DNA of 64,000 nt from contig DASZBS010000083.1 of assembly GCA_035943995.1 (NCBI GenBank), positions 32,977 through 96,976 of the forward strand. Reading direction: 5' to 3'. Made by a program: the position numbers and the translations under genes. A model generated the notes under the pieces. The model was not told the origin of the DNA. It did no database searches and saw nothing but the letters and a program-made list of their open reading frames with translations. Source of the DNA: Vulcanimicrobium sp035943995 (GTDB lineage: Bacteria; Vulcanimicrobiota; Vulcanimicrobiia; Vulcanimicrobiales; Vulcanimicrobiaceae). Positions within the stretch are counted from its first letter, which is position 1. Every line of letters begins with the position of its first letter. Shown in pieces: positions 17,261-25,441 of the stretch.

Positions 17261-18384
17261 TGCTTCTTCTTCTTCGGCGGCGCGGGCGACGCGGACGCGT
17301 TCGCCGCTGCCGCGTTCACATCGCCCTGCGACGGGATCCAGCGCGCGGGCTCGCGACCGATCACGGTCTGGTTCTGCAGCTCGTTGTTGATGTAGGTGTC
17401 GATCTCCGCGTTGCCGACCGCGGTGACGGTGAAGTCGAGCTTCTGACCACCTTGCGCGAACCCGTCGTAGATGTTCCACGTTCCGGTGTCGTCACGCACC
17501 TCGATGCGCACGCGCGCGGAGTCGTCGCGCGCGGGCACGGTCGCCGACGCGTGCACTTGGCGGATCAGATAGCCGTACTCGCCGGGGCCGGCACTGACTT
17601 GCAGCGACACCTCTTCGAACGGGTCCATCGTCGTGCCGGCGGACGGGCTCTGGCGCACGATCTCGCCGCGCCGCGGGCCGCCCGGGCCGAACGGCGTCCA
17701 CACGATCTGACCGAGGTGGATGCGCGCTCGCGCCGCCGCGGCGCGCGCGTCGTCGATCGACATGCCGGTGAAGTTCTGTACCTTCACGCCGCTGGGCGGG
17801 CCTTTGCTGACTTGAAACGACACCTTCGAGCCTTGGCGCACGCTCGACAGCGGGGCGGGATCCTGGCCGACGACGTGATCGCGCGGCACGTCGTCGTTGT
17901 TGACGTACGTCGTCTTGTCGAGCTGCAGCTTGAAGCGGTTGAGATCCAGCCCGGCGTTGCGCAGCGACTCGAAGCGCAGGTCCGGCATCGGGAAGATCGT
18001 CACGCCGCTGCTGGTGATGAGCGAGATCTGCCGCCCCTCGCGCACGCGCGCGCCCGCATCGGGCTGCTGGCTCATCACGACGCCTTTGGGATACTGGTCG
18101 CTGGGCTGCGTCGCGATGACCACGCAGCGCAGCCGCAAGCGGCTGCACTCCGCGTTCGCGTCGACCTGCGTCTGCCCGGTGAACGCCGGCGTGAACACCG
18201 ACGCGGCGCTGGGCGCGAAGAACTCTTTTATCGAGCGCCCGAACCACACGCTGACGCCGACCGCGAACGCCAGCGCGAGCGCGAGCATCCAGTCGCGGTC
18301 GAGCAAGGGAGCGAAGCGCCGCCGCGCGCGCGGCGGCGCGGCGCCGTCGAGCGGCGCGCCGCCGTCGGCGCCCTCGAGCTGCAT
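17257..18384 (-). CDS. Membrane-anchored PASTA-repeat protein without a kinase domain
   Basis: A 375-aa single-pass protein: a short Arg-rich cytosolic N-terminus, one membrane helix (about residues 33-50, MLALALAFAVGVSVWFG) and an extracytoplasmic part with three PASTA-type modules. These are visible as VDANAECSRLRLRCVVIATQ with GVVMSQQPDAGARVREG, then VVGQDPAPLSSVRQGSKVSF, then SIDDARAAAARARIHLGQIV with IVRQSPSAGTTMDPFEE. A C-terminal beta-rich region and a Lys-rich end (PPKKKKQ) follow. PASTA modules bind peptidoglycan fragments in Ser/Thr kinases and PBPs; here no kinase or transpeptidase is attached. Its ATG overlaps the yebC stop by 1 nt. Confidence 0.85.
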   Translation of the reverse strand: MQLEGADGGAPLDGAAPPRARRRFAPLLDRDWMLALALAFAVGVSVWFGRSIKEFFAPSAASVFTPAFTGQTQVDANAECSRLRLRCVVIATQPSDQYPKGVVMSQQPDAGARVREGRQISLITSSGVTIFPMPDLRFESLRNAGLDLNRFKLQLDKTTYVNNDDVPRDHVVGQDPAPLSSVRQGSKVSFQVSKGPPSGVKVQNFTGMSIDDARAAAARARIHLGQIVWTPFGPGGPRRGEIVRQSPSAGTTMDPFEEVSLQVSAGPGEYGYLIRQVHASATVPARDDSARVRIEVRDDTGTWNIYDGFAQGGQKLDFTVTAVGNAEIDTYINNELQNQTVIGREPARWIPSQGDVNAAAANASASPAPPKKKKQ

Positions 18385-19124
18385 CAGGCGAGCGCCTCGA
18401 GCTGCGCTTCGTCGAAGTCGGCGTTGCTGTACACGCGCTGCACGTCCTCGTGCTCCTCGAGCGCGTCGAGGAACGTCAGCACCTTCTCCGCGTCGTCGTC
18501 GCCGGGGCGCGACGTCTGCGTCGGCTCCATCGCGAGCTCCGCCGAACGGACGTGCAGGCCTTGCGCTTCGAGCGCGTCCTTCACCGACATCAGCGACTGC
18601 ATCTCCGTCACCACCTCGGCGGGCTCACCGAAGCGCACGTCGATCACGCCGTCGACGAGCGCCTTCTCCGTGAGCTCGTCCTCCGAAAGCTTGCCGGGAT
18701 CCACCTCGACGATGCCGCGCGACGCGAACATCCAGCCGACGCTCCCGGTCTCGCCCAGCGTGCCGTCGTTGCGGCTGAACAAGAAGCGCAGCTCCGATGC
18801 GGTGCGGTTGCGGTTGTCGGTCGCGGCATCGACGATCACCGCGATGCCCGCGGGGCCGTAGCCTTCGTAGCGGATCTCCTCGATCTCTTTCTCACCCGCG
18901 CCGCCCGCGCGCGCGATCGCGCGCTTGATGTTGTCGGCCGGCATGTTGTTGGCGCGGGCCTTGTCGACGGCCATCTTGAGCCGGTAGTTGGCGGACGGAT
19001 CGGGCGAGCCGTTCTTCGCCGCGAGGATGATCTCTTTACTCAGCTTGGTGAACAACGCGCCGCGCTGCGCGTCGACCTTGCCCTTCTTGAGCTTGATGTT
19101 GTGCCATTTGGAATGCCCTGACAT
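18384..19124 (-). CDS. yebC: YebC/PmpR family DNA-binding regulator
   Basis: A 246-aa YebC-family protein. The N-terminus MSGHSKWHNIKLKKGKVDAQ is diagnostic, followed by FTKLSKEIILAAKNG, NNMPADNIKRAIARA, YEGYGPAGIAVIVDAATDN, and GSVGWMFASRGIVEV. The family includes transcriptional regulators and, in some bacteria, a factor that helps ribosomes through poly-proline stretches; which role applies cannot be told from sequence. It lies 13 nt downstream of the second giant glycosyltransferase gene in the same operon. Confidence 0.95.
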   Translation of the reverse strand: MSGHSKWHNIKLKKGKVDAQRGALFTKLSKEIILAAKNGSPDPSANYRLKMAVDKARANNMPADNIKRAIARAGGAGEKEIEEIRYEGYGPAGIAVIVDAATDNRNRTASELRFLFSRNDGTLGETGSVGWMFASRGIVEVDPGKLSEDELTEKALVDGVIDVRFGEPAEVVTEMQSLMSVKDALEAQGLHVRSAELAMEPTQTSRPGDDDAEKVLTFLDALEEHEDVQRVYSNADFDEAQLEALA

Positions 19125-19137
19125 GGTCCGCCTGTCG

Positions 19138-22100
19138 CTATCGGTCGCGGTGGGGGATGATCCAGCTCGTACCGGGGATGTTGAGCCGGTCCGGCCACAT
19201 GCGCTCGTACCACTGCGCGTACGTCACCTTCGTCCCCGCGAGCACCGGGTAGAAGAACGCGAACATCCCGACGACGACCGCGCCGTACACGCCCAACGTC
19301 CAGCGCGCGGTGTTCCACGAGAGCCGCCGCACGACGTAGCCGATCAGCACGACGTCGCACAACACGATCACCGCGAGGTTCGGGAAGAAGTGATACTCCC
19401 ACATGATGCGCGGCGAGAACGCGTACGGGATCCACTGGAACACGTAGGCGAGCACGAGCAGCGCGTAGCCCTTGTTCCGCTCGCGCCACGCGAGCCACGC
19501 GGTGAACGGCACCGAGACGAGCCCGAGCAAGAACACCGCGGGGTTGGGCAGCGCGAGGATCTCCGCGACGCAGCACGCGGCGCTGTTGGCGGCGTCGATC
19601 CCGGCGCGGAAGTCTTTGTAGTAGTACGACACGGGGATCTGCTCGATCGGCCATTGCCACCACCGCGAGGAGTACGGGTGCGTCGCGTTGGCGACGCCGT
19701 GGCTGTGGTACCAGTACATCTGCTGCTGCAGCGCGATGAGATCCGAGAAGCCGTTGCCCAGCCGGAAGAACGGGATGTAGCTGATCAGGTAGATCGTCGC
19801 CGCGGTGAACGCTGTCACGCCGAGCACGATGTCGATCGGGAACCCGCGCGGGTTGCCGTACAGCGCGCGGCCGGGAAAGAACCGCTGCGCGGAGACCAAG
19901 ATGACGACGGACCAAACGATGCCCAAATCCAGGAAGCCGTTCCACTTGCTCGAGAGCAAGAGCCCGAGCGCGACGGCGAGCACGATCAGCCACACGCGCG
20001 CGCCGCCGGATTTCACCACAGGCGTTCCGTCGACCGACAACACCCCGCTCGGCGCGAACGCCGCGGTCCCGGCCGGCGTCGCGTACGTTTCGGCGCCCGC
20101 GCGGTCGACGCGCACCTTGAGCTCGGCCGAATCGGCTGCCTCCGGTTGCTGCACCGCGACGCGCCCGGCGGCATCCGTGGTGACGACCGTGCCGTCGGCG
20201 TACGACGTGACGCTGCCCGCGCGCGGACGGCGCGAGCCGATCCAGCGCGCGAGCAGGTACACGCCCACTTCGAAATACACGAACGCGACGACGTACGTCA
20301 TCAGGCTCGGATCGACGTGCGCGATGCCCGCCCCGATCTCGGCGCCGCGATTCGCCGGCACGGTGTTGATCAACCGGGCCAGCAGCGCGGCGGCGCCCGT
20401 GCCGATGACCATCGCGATCCAGAACGGCACGCCGAACCGGCCGGGGATCAGCGGTTTGACGCGCACCTGCGCGGCGAGCAGATAGCGGTAGAGCGCGTAG
20501 AGCACCAGCAGCGCGAGCGTCGCGATGGTGATCTCGCCCGTCGCGATGCGTTCCTCGACGAAGTGGAAGCCGTCGAGCGCGAGCAGCGCCGCCGCCGACG
20601 CGGCCAGCCACGTCTGCCCGGTGAGCCGCTTCGCGAACGCGTAGATCACGACGCACTCCAGCGAGCCGGTCGCGACGTTGAGGAAGCGCCAGCCGAACGA
20701 CGTGTCGCCCAGGCCGTGCAATCCGCCCCAGATGAACATCGAGAGCGCGATCAGGAGCTTGGTGAACGGCGGGTGCGTCCACTCGAACTGCATGACGTTG
20801 CGCAGATACTCCTCGCCGGCGCGCGCGAAGTAGACCTCGTCGAAGATCTTCTCCGGCGGCCACGCCAGGCCGATCACCGCGATCACGAACGCGCCGAGCC
20901 CGATGCCGCCCGCGAACATCCAATCGCGCCGCGTCATCGGCACGATCCCTTCGCGCGGGTCGAACCAGCCGCGCGCCTTGGCGGCGGCGGCGGCGAACGC
21001 GCGGTCCAGCGGCGACGGCGCGGCGTCCGCCGCGACTGTGCGGTCGGCGGCGCCGCCGAGGTAGAGATAGCCGAGCCAGAAGAACAGCACGACGTTCGCG
21101 AGCGCGGCGGGATGCGACACCGCCGGCCAGAGATCGCGCGCGTCGACGGCCGCGTGCGTCTCCATCGCGGTCTGGTACGCGAGCGAGTACGCGAGGTTGA
21201 GGTACATCGTCACGGTCAGCACGAACGACGACCAGCCGCCGGTGCGGCCGAAGCCGATCAGCGGCACGGCGAGCAGGAACGCGCCGTAGACGTAGCGCTC
21301 GTGCATGCGGGTCGCCAGGATGAAGAACGCGAGCGCGCACAACAGCGCCGCTTCGAGCAGCGCGCGGTCGTCGCGCCGCTGCAGGTAGCGCCCGACGATC
21401 AGCGCGGTCGCGGCGACGACCAGCGCGATGCCCCACGCCGCCAGCGTGCCGAGCTGCGCGCCGAAGACGGACATCGGCACGTTGTCGGCCTGCCAGAACG
21501 GCTGGCGCAGCGCGTACAGGTTGAACGCGTTGACCGAGTTGTACGCGTAGACGCCGCTGCCGAACGCGTAGCGCCCGAACAGCCAGCCGAACACGTCGGC
21601 GGCGGGGTGGAACAGCAGCCCGACGACGAGCGCGAGCGCGAGCGCGGCGACGATCCCGGCGCCGGTCCCCGCGAGCCGGCGCGCGCGCACGGCGGCGTCG
21701 GTCGTCGCGAACGGATAGGCGACGAACAGCAGCGCGAGCGTCGCGGCCTGCGGTTTGATCAGAATCGAGAACGCGAACGCCAGCCACGCCAGCGTGACCC
21801 GCGGCACCGTCTTGTTCGGCTCGTCACCCGCGCGCAGCACAAACAGCAGCGCGACCAGCACGAGCCCCCACGACACGGAGTCCACTTGACCCCAGTACGC
21901 GGACGCGTAGATCGCCGCGGGGTTGAGCGCGAGCACCGCGGCCGCGATGAGCGCCGTCTTCTCCGCCGCGTAGCGGCGAACGATGAGGTACACCACCCAC
22001 GCGTTCACGAGATCCATCGCGATCGCGGGCAGCTTGACCACGACGCGCAGGACCGGCCAGCCGTTCGCCGCGTCGCCGGCGCCGCCGACGAGCGCGTACA

Positions 22101-22359
22101 GTTTCGCGATCACCCACAGCACGACGAAATAGCCCGGCGGGTAGTCCGAGAAGTTCGTCTTCGCATAGAACTGCCACGGCGGGTTGTCGCGCAGCGTCAG
22201 CGTCCACGACTCGAACGCCGCGACGTCGTTGTGAAAGCCGTCGCTGGTGATGAACAGCAGCCGCAGGATCAAGCCCGCGCCGAGGATGGCGGCCAGCGGC
22301 GCGAGGACGCTGCGCGCCGAGGCAGCAGGCGCGAACGACGCGCGGGCGGAGGCGCTCAT
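19138..22359 (-). CDS. Double-length GT-C membrane glycosyltransferase, PMT family (copy 2)
   Basis: A 1073-aa paralogue of the 13428-16574 protein with the same architecture. The first GT-C module shows ESWTLTLRDNPPWQFY, YPPGYFVVLWVIAKLYAL, NPAAIYASAYWGQVDS and RMHERYVYGAFLLAVP. The second is PMT-like: KIFDEVYFARAGEEYL (catalytic DE), FEWTHPPFTKLLIALSMF, FGWRFLNVATGSL and THPYSSRWWQWPIEQIP. The soluble insert again has SYADGT and ETYATPAGTAA. Identity between copies is high across both halves, so they arose by duplication of an already fused gene. GGAGG sits 6 nt before the ATG at 22359, which overlaps the polyprenyl synthase stop by ATGA. Protein glycosylation at the outer face of the inner membrane is the likely role. 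Confidence 0.87.
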   Translation of the reverse strand: MSASARASFAPAASARSVLAPLAAILGAGLILRLLFITSDGFHNDVAAFESWTLTLRDNPPWQFYAKTNFSDYPPGYFVVLWVIAKLYALVGGAGDAANGWPVLRVVVKLPAIAMDLVNAWVVYLIVRRYAAEKTALIAAAVLALNPAAIYASAYWGQVDSVSWGLVLVALLFVLRAGDEPNKTVPRVTLAWLAFAFSILIKPQAATLALLFVAYPFATTDAAVRARRLAGTGAGIVAALALALVVGLLFHPAADVFGWLFGRYAFGSGVYAYNSVNAFNLYALRQPFWQADNVPMSVFGAQLGTLAAWGIALVVAATALIVGRYLQRRDDRALLEAALLCALAFFILATRMHERYVYGAFLLAVPLIGFGRTGGWSSFVLTVTMYLNLAYSLAYQTAMETHAAVDARDLWPAVSHPAALANVVLFFWLGYLYLGGAADRTVAADAAPSPLDRAFAAAAAKARGWFDPREGIVPMTRRDWMFAGGIGLGAFVIAVIGLAWPPEKIFDEVYFARAGEEYLRNVMQFEWTHPPFTKLLIALSMFIWGGLHGLGDTSFGWRFLNVATGSLECVVIYAFAKRLTGQTWLAASAAALLALDGFHFVEERIATGEITIATLALLVLYALYRYLLAAQVRVKPLIPGRFGVPFWIAMVIGTGAAALLARLINTVPANRGAEIGAGIAHVDPSLMTYVVAFVYFEVGVYLLARWIGSRRPRAGSVTSYADGTVVTTDAAGRVAVQQPEAADSAELKVRVDRAGAETYATPAGTAAFAPSGVLSVDGTPVVKSGGARVWLIVLAVALGLLLSSKWNGFLDLGIVWSVVILVSAQRFFPGRALYGNPRGFPIDIVLGVTAFTAATIYLISYIPFFRLGNGFSDLIALQQQMYWYHSHGVANATHPYSSRWWQWPIEQIPVSYYYKDFRAGIDAANSAACCVAEILALPNPAVFLLGLVSVPFTAWLAWRERNKGYALLVLAYVFQWIPYAFSPRIMWEYHFFPNLAVIVLCDVVLIGYVVRRLSWNTARWTLGVYGAVVVGMFAFFYPVLAGTKVTYAQWYERMWPDRLNIPGTSWIIPHRDR

Positions 22360-23357
22360 GCGTTCCTCCGGGCAGCGCGCCGGAAGAACGCGCGGACGCG
22401 GCCGCTGCGGTCGATCCCGCGCGAGTCCGCCAGGCCGTCGGCCGCATCGAGTTCGGCGCGCGCGGCGCCGCCGGCCGCATCGCGGGCGCCGAGCCGGTCG
22501 AGCGCCGCGACGGTCGCTTCCACGCCGGCGGGGTCGAGCTCCGTGCCGCGCGCGTACGCCGCCGCGATGGTGTCGCGCGCGCGCGATGGCGGTCCGGCCA
22601 GCGCCCACACCACGGGGAACGTCCACTTGCGCTTGGCGAGGTCGCCGCACGGCTTGCCGGTAGCAGCGAAGTCGCCCCAGGTCCCCAAGATGTCGTCCTC
22701 GATCTGGAACGCGATCCCGTAGGCCTGGCCGAGCCGCGCGTACGCCCCGGCGCGCGCCGCGTCCGTGCCGGCGGCGAGCGAGCCCAGCTCGCAGGCCGCG
22801 CCAAAGAGCGCCGCGGTCTTCCCGCCGATCATCGCCCGGTAGTCGTCCATCGTCACCCGCGGTTCGCTTTCGAACGCGATGTCCCGTCCCTGCCCGTTGC
22901 ACATCGCGAGGTGCGCGGCAAGCAGGACGCGGGTCATCGCCAGCTTGCGTTCCGGCGGCGCGGGGCTCCCGTCGAGCAGGGTGAGGTACGCGACCGAGCA
23001 CAGGGCGTCGCCCGCGTTGATCCCGTGCGGCGCGCCGAAGCGCGCCCACACCGTCTCGCGCCCGCGCCGCAACCGGTCGCCGTCCTCGATGTCGTCGTGG
23101 ATCAGCGAGAACTCGTGGATGATCTCGACCGCGCACGCGGCGTCGATGGCCTCGGCCGGCCCGCCGCCCTCTTCGCCGGCGACTTCGAACACGAGCCGCG
23201 AGCGCAGCCGCTTGCCGCGCCGCGAGCTGCCGGCGCCGCCTTCGCCGAAACCGAAATGATACCGGATCTGCGCGCCGGTCGCGGAGCCGTCGTCGAATCG
23301 CGCGACCGCCCGTTCGAGGGCGGCTTCGAGACTATCCAGCGTGGGCGGCGAGTGCAT
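22356..23357 (-). CDS. Polyprenyl (geranylgeranyl-type) diphosphate synthase
   Basis: Trans-prenyltransferase that condenses IPP with allylic diphosphates, 333 aa. First aspartate-rich motif: EFSLIHDDIEDGDRLRRG (DDxxD). Second: AFQIEDDILGTWGDF. GKRLRSRLVFEVAG, GINAGDALCSVAYL and GKTAALFGAACELG are standard. Residues before the first DDxxD include short side chains, so product length cannot be read confidently. The ATG at 23357 overlaps the ispH 3' end by 26 nt, and the next gene is a PMT-type glycosyltransferase, suggesting supply of a polyprenyl carrier or membrane isoprenoid. Confidence 0.93.
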   Translation of the reverse strand: MHSPPTLDSLEAALERAVARFDDGSATGAQIRYHFGFGEGGAGSSRRGKRLRSRLVFEVAGEEGGGPAEAIDAACAVEIIHEFSLIHDDIEDGDRLRRGRETVWARFGAPHGINAGDALCSVAYLTLLDGSPAPPERKLAMTRVLLAAHLAMCNGQGRDIAFESEPRVTMDDYRAMIGGKTAALFGAACELGSLAAGTDAARAGAYARLGQAYGIAFQIEDDILGTWGDFAATGKPCGDLAKRKWTFPVVWALAGPPSRARDTIAAAYARGTELDPAGVEATVAALDRLGARDAAGGAARAELDAADGLADSRGIDRSGRVRAFFRRAARRNA

Positions 23358-24177
23358 CCATCCGGTCCGCGACCCGGTCGACCAGCCAACCCGGCGTCGA
23401 CGCGCCCGACATCAGCCCGGCCGTGCCGACGCCCGCAAACCACTCGGCTTGCAACTCGTCGGGGCCCTCGATGTGGAACGCCCGCGCGCCGTTGATCGCG
23501 GCCAGCTCGGCGAGGTGCTTCGTGTTCGCCGAGGTCTTGCCGCCGACGACGACCATCACCTCGACCTCGTGCGCGAGCGCCTCGACCTCGCTCTGGCGGT
23601 TCTTGGTGTCGGTGCAGATCGTGTTGATCGCGCGCACTTCGTAGTATTTGTCGCTGAGCTTGCGGACGATCTCGGTGAAGCCGGGGCCGTTCCACGTCGA
23701 CTGCACGACGACGCCCACCCGGCTCGCGCGCGGCAGCGCATCGACGTCCTCGGCTTTGGTGATGCACCAAGCGCCGGGGACATGCGAGAGCGTCCCCTTG
23801 ACCTCGGGGTGGTCGGGGTCGCCGACGACGACGATCTTGTAGCCTTCGGCGCGGAGCTTCTCGGCTTGGACGTGGATCTTCGTGACCATCGGGCACGTGG
23901 CGTCGATGACGGTGAGGCCGCGCTCCTTGGCCGCATCGAGGACCTCGACCGGCAGGCCGTGCGCGCGCACGAACAGCGCTTCGGTGTCGACCTCGTCGAT
24001 CGACGAGGCGTTCTTGAGCCCTTTGGCGGCCAGCGACGCGACCATCTGCGGGTTGTGCACGACGTGGCCGAGCGTCGTCACGCCGGCGCCGAGCCGCTCC
24101 ACCGCTTCTTCCGCCTTCTTGACCGTGATGGCGACGCCGAAGCAAAACCCCTGGGTCTTCGCCCGCTTGATGATCAC
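23332..24177 (-). CDS. ispH: 4-hydroxy-3-methylbut-2-enyl diphosphate reductase
   Basis: Last MEP-pathway enzyme, an iron-sulfur protein converting HMBPP to IPP and DMAPP. The 281-aa protein carries the three cluster cysteines at AKTQGFCFGV (near residue 12), VIDATCPMVTKIH and NTICTDTKNRQSEV, plus GHVVHNPQMV, RAHGLPVEV, DHPEVKGTLSHV and GKTSANTKHL. GTG at 24177 overlaps the plsC stop as GTGA. Neighbours (polyprenyl synthase after, plsC and cmk before) make a lipid and isoprenoid block; IspD and IspF lie 18 kb away in the other minus-strand operon. Confidence 0.97.
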   Translation of the reverse strand: MIIKRAKTQGFCFGVAITVKKAEEAVERLGAGVTTLGHVVHNPQMVASLAAKGLKNASSIDEVDTEALFVRAHGLPVEVLDAAKERGLTVIDATCPMVTKIHVQAEKLRAEGYKIVVVGDPDHPEVKGTLSHVPGAWCITKAEDVDALPRASRVGVVVQSTWNGPGFTEIVRKLSDKYYEVRAINTICTDTKNRQSEVEALAHEVEVMVVVGGKTSANTKHLAELAAINGARAFHIEGPDELQAEWFAGVGTAGLMSGASTPGWLVDRVADRMDALAAHAG

Positions 24178-24761
24178 CGATTGCTCTCCTCGAGCGTGCG
24201 GATCCGCTGCATGATCTCCGCCGCTCCCTTCTCCAAACCGTCGCCGTCCGACTTCCGGTTCCGCACGACGTGCATCGGATCGCCGAATACCACGGTTACC
24301 CTGCCGAACGGCCGCAGGCGCCGGGTCCCCACGATCGCGGCCGGGATGACGGGCGCGCCGGACGCCGCGGCGAGGAAGGCCGCGCCGGCCTTCTCCTCGT
24401 TGGTCCCGGTCACGTTGCGGCCGCCCTCAGGGAAGATGCCCACGCAGCGGCCTTCCTTGAGCATCCGCAGCGAGGCGCGCAGCGCGGCCGTACCGCCGGC
24501 CTGCCGGTCGACCGGGAACGCGTACAGCCACGGCAGGATCGTCTTGAGGACCGGCAGCGCGAACAATTCTTTCTTGGCCATGTACGACACGGGCCGCGGG
24601 AGCGCGACGCCGAGGATCGGCGGATCGAAGTTGGAGATGTGGTTGGCCGCGACGATCACGCCGCCGTCGCGCGGGATCTTCTCGGCGCCGACGACGCGAT
24701 AGCGGAACCCGATGCGGAAGATCGCGCCGACGACGATGTGCGCGAAACGGTAGAACGTCAC
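24174..24761 (-). CDS. plsC: 1-acyl-sn-glycerol-3-phosphate acyltransferase
   Basis: Membrane-associated acyltransferase making phosphatidic acid, 195 aa. NHISNFDPP is the NHxxxxD catalytic motif (about residue 41), GGTAALRASLRMLKEGRCVGIFPEGGRN carries the glycerol-phosphate site with FPEGGR, and VIPAAIVGTRRL is motif IV. A hydrophobic stretch at the N-terminus (FAHIVVGAIFRIGF) may anchor it. ATGA overlaps with cmk upstream and GTGA with ispH downstream show a translationally coupled operon. Confidence 0.93.
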   Translation of the reverse strand: MTFYRFAHIVVGAIFRIGFRYRVVGAEKIPRDGGVIVAANHISNFDPPILGVALPRPVSYMAKKELFALPVLKTILPWLYAFPVDRQAGGTAALRASLRMLKEGRCVGIFPEGGRNVTGTNEEKAGAAFLAAASGAPVIPAAIVGTRRLRPFGRVTVVFGDPMHVVRNRKSDGDGLEKGAAEIMQRIRTLEESNR

Positions 24762-25441
24762 GCGCGCGCGGCGTCCATCGCGGCGCGCATCCGGGCGACG
24801 ACTTCGTGTGGCTGCATGTCGGTGGAGTCGATCGTGATCGCGTCGGCTGCGGCGCGCAGCGGCGAGGCCGCGCGCGTGGAGTCGAGCCGGTCGCGCTCGA
24901 CGATCTGCGCGCGCACCTCGTCGAAGGGCACGTCGAGCCCGCGGTCGTGAAACTCGGCTTGCCGCCGCCGCGCGCGCTCGTCGACCGACGCGGTGAGGAA
25001 GAACTTGTGGCGCGCGTCGGGGAGCACGACGGTGCCGATGTCGCGTCCGGCCATGACGACGGGGCCGTGCGCCGCGATCGCGCGCTGCCGCGCGACGAGA
25101 TCGGTGCGAATCGCGGGGAGTGCCGCGACCGACGACACCGCCGCCGCGACGTCGGGATCGAAAAGGCGTTCGCCGGTGTTGCGGCCGTCGACGAGCACGC
25201 GATAGCCCGCGGTCATGGCGGCATCGGTGACGATGGCGATGGTGTGATGCGCCAGCATGGCGACGAGGCCGGACTCGTTGTCGAGGTCGACCCCGTTGCG
25301 CAGCGCGAGATACGCAACGGCTCGGTACATCGCACCTGTGTCGAGATAAAGGAAATCTAACGCCGAAGCCAACAGTTTTGCCACCGTTGTCTTACCGCTC
25401 GCTGACCAGCCGTCTATGGCGACGTTGCTATTCTCCGACAT
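24758..25441 (-). CDS. cmk: Cytidylate kinase
   Basis: Phosphorylates CMP/dCMP with ATP, 227 aa. The P-loop reads VAIDGWSASGKTTVAKLLA, where most Cmk proteins have DGPAGSGKST; the Lys-Thr pair is kept but the Pro-Ala-Gly context is replaced. YLDTGAMYRAVA, VMAGRDIGTVVLPDA and FFLTASVDERARRRQAE are standard. The first 100 nt are clearly richer in A/T than the rest of the gene. A broken zinc-finger/nuclease gene ends 14 nt inside the cmk start, so the original upstream region appears to have been replaced. It heads the cmk-plsC-ispH-prenyl synthase operon. Confidence 0.95.
   Translation of the reverse strand: MSENSNVAIDGWSASGKTTVAKLLASALDFLYLDTGAMYRAVAYLALRNGVDLDNESGLVAMLAHHTIAIVTDAAMTAGYRVLVDGRNTGERLFDPDVAAAVSSVAALPAIRTDLVARQRAIAAHGPVVMAGRDIGTVVLPDARHKFFLTASVDERARRRQAEFHDRGLDVPFDEVRAQIVERDRLDSTRAASPLRAAADAITIDSTDMQPHEVVARMRAAMDAARA

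Noticed and set aside
18988..22722. 1244-aa plus-strand open frame opposite the second glycosyltransferase
   Set aside because: Antisense shadow: composition dominated by Arg, His, Glu; no domain; the minus strand has consistent membrane-protein signatures.
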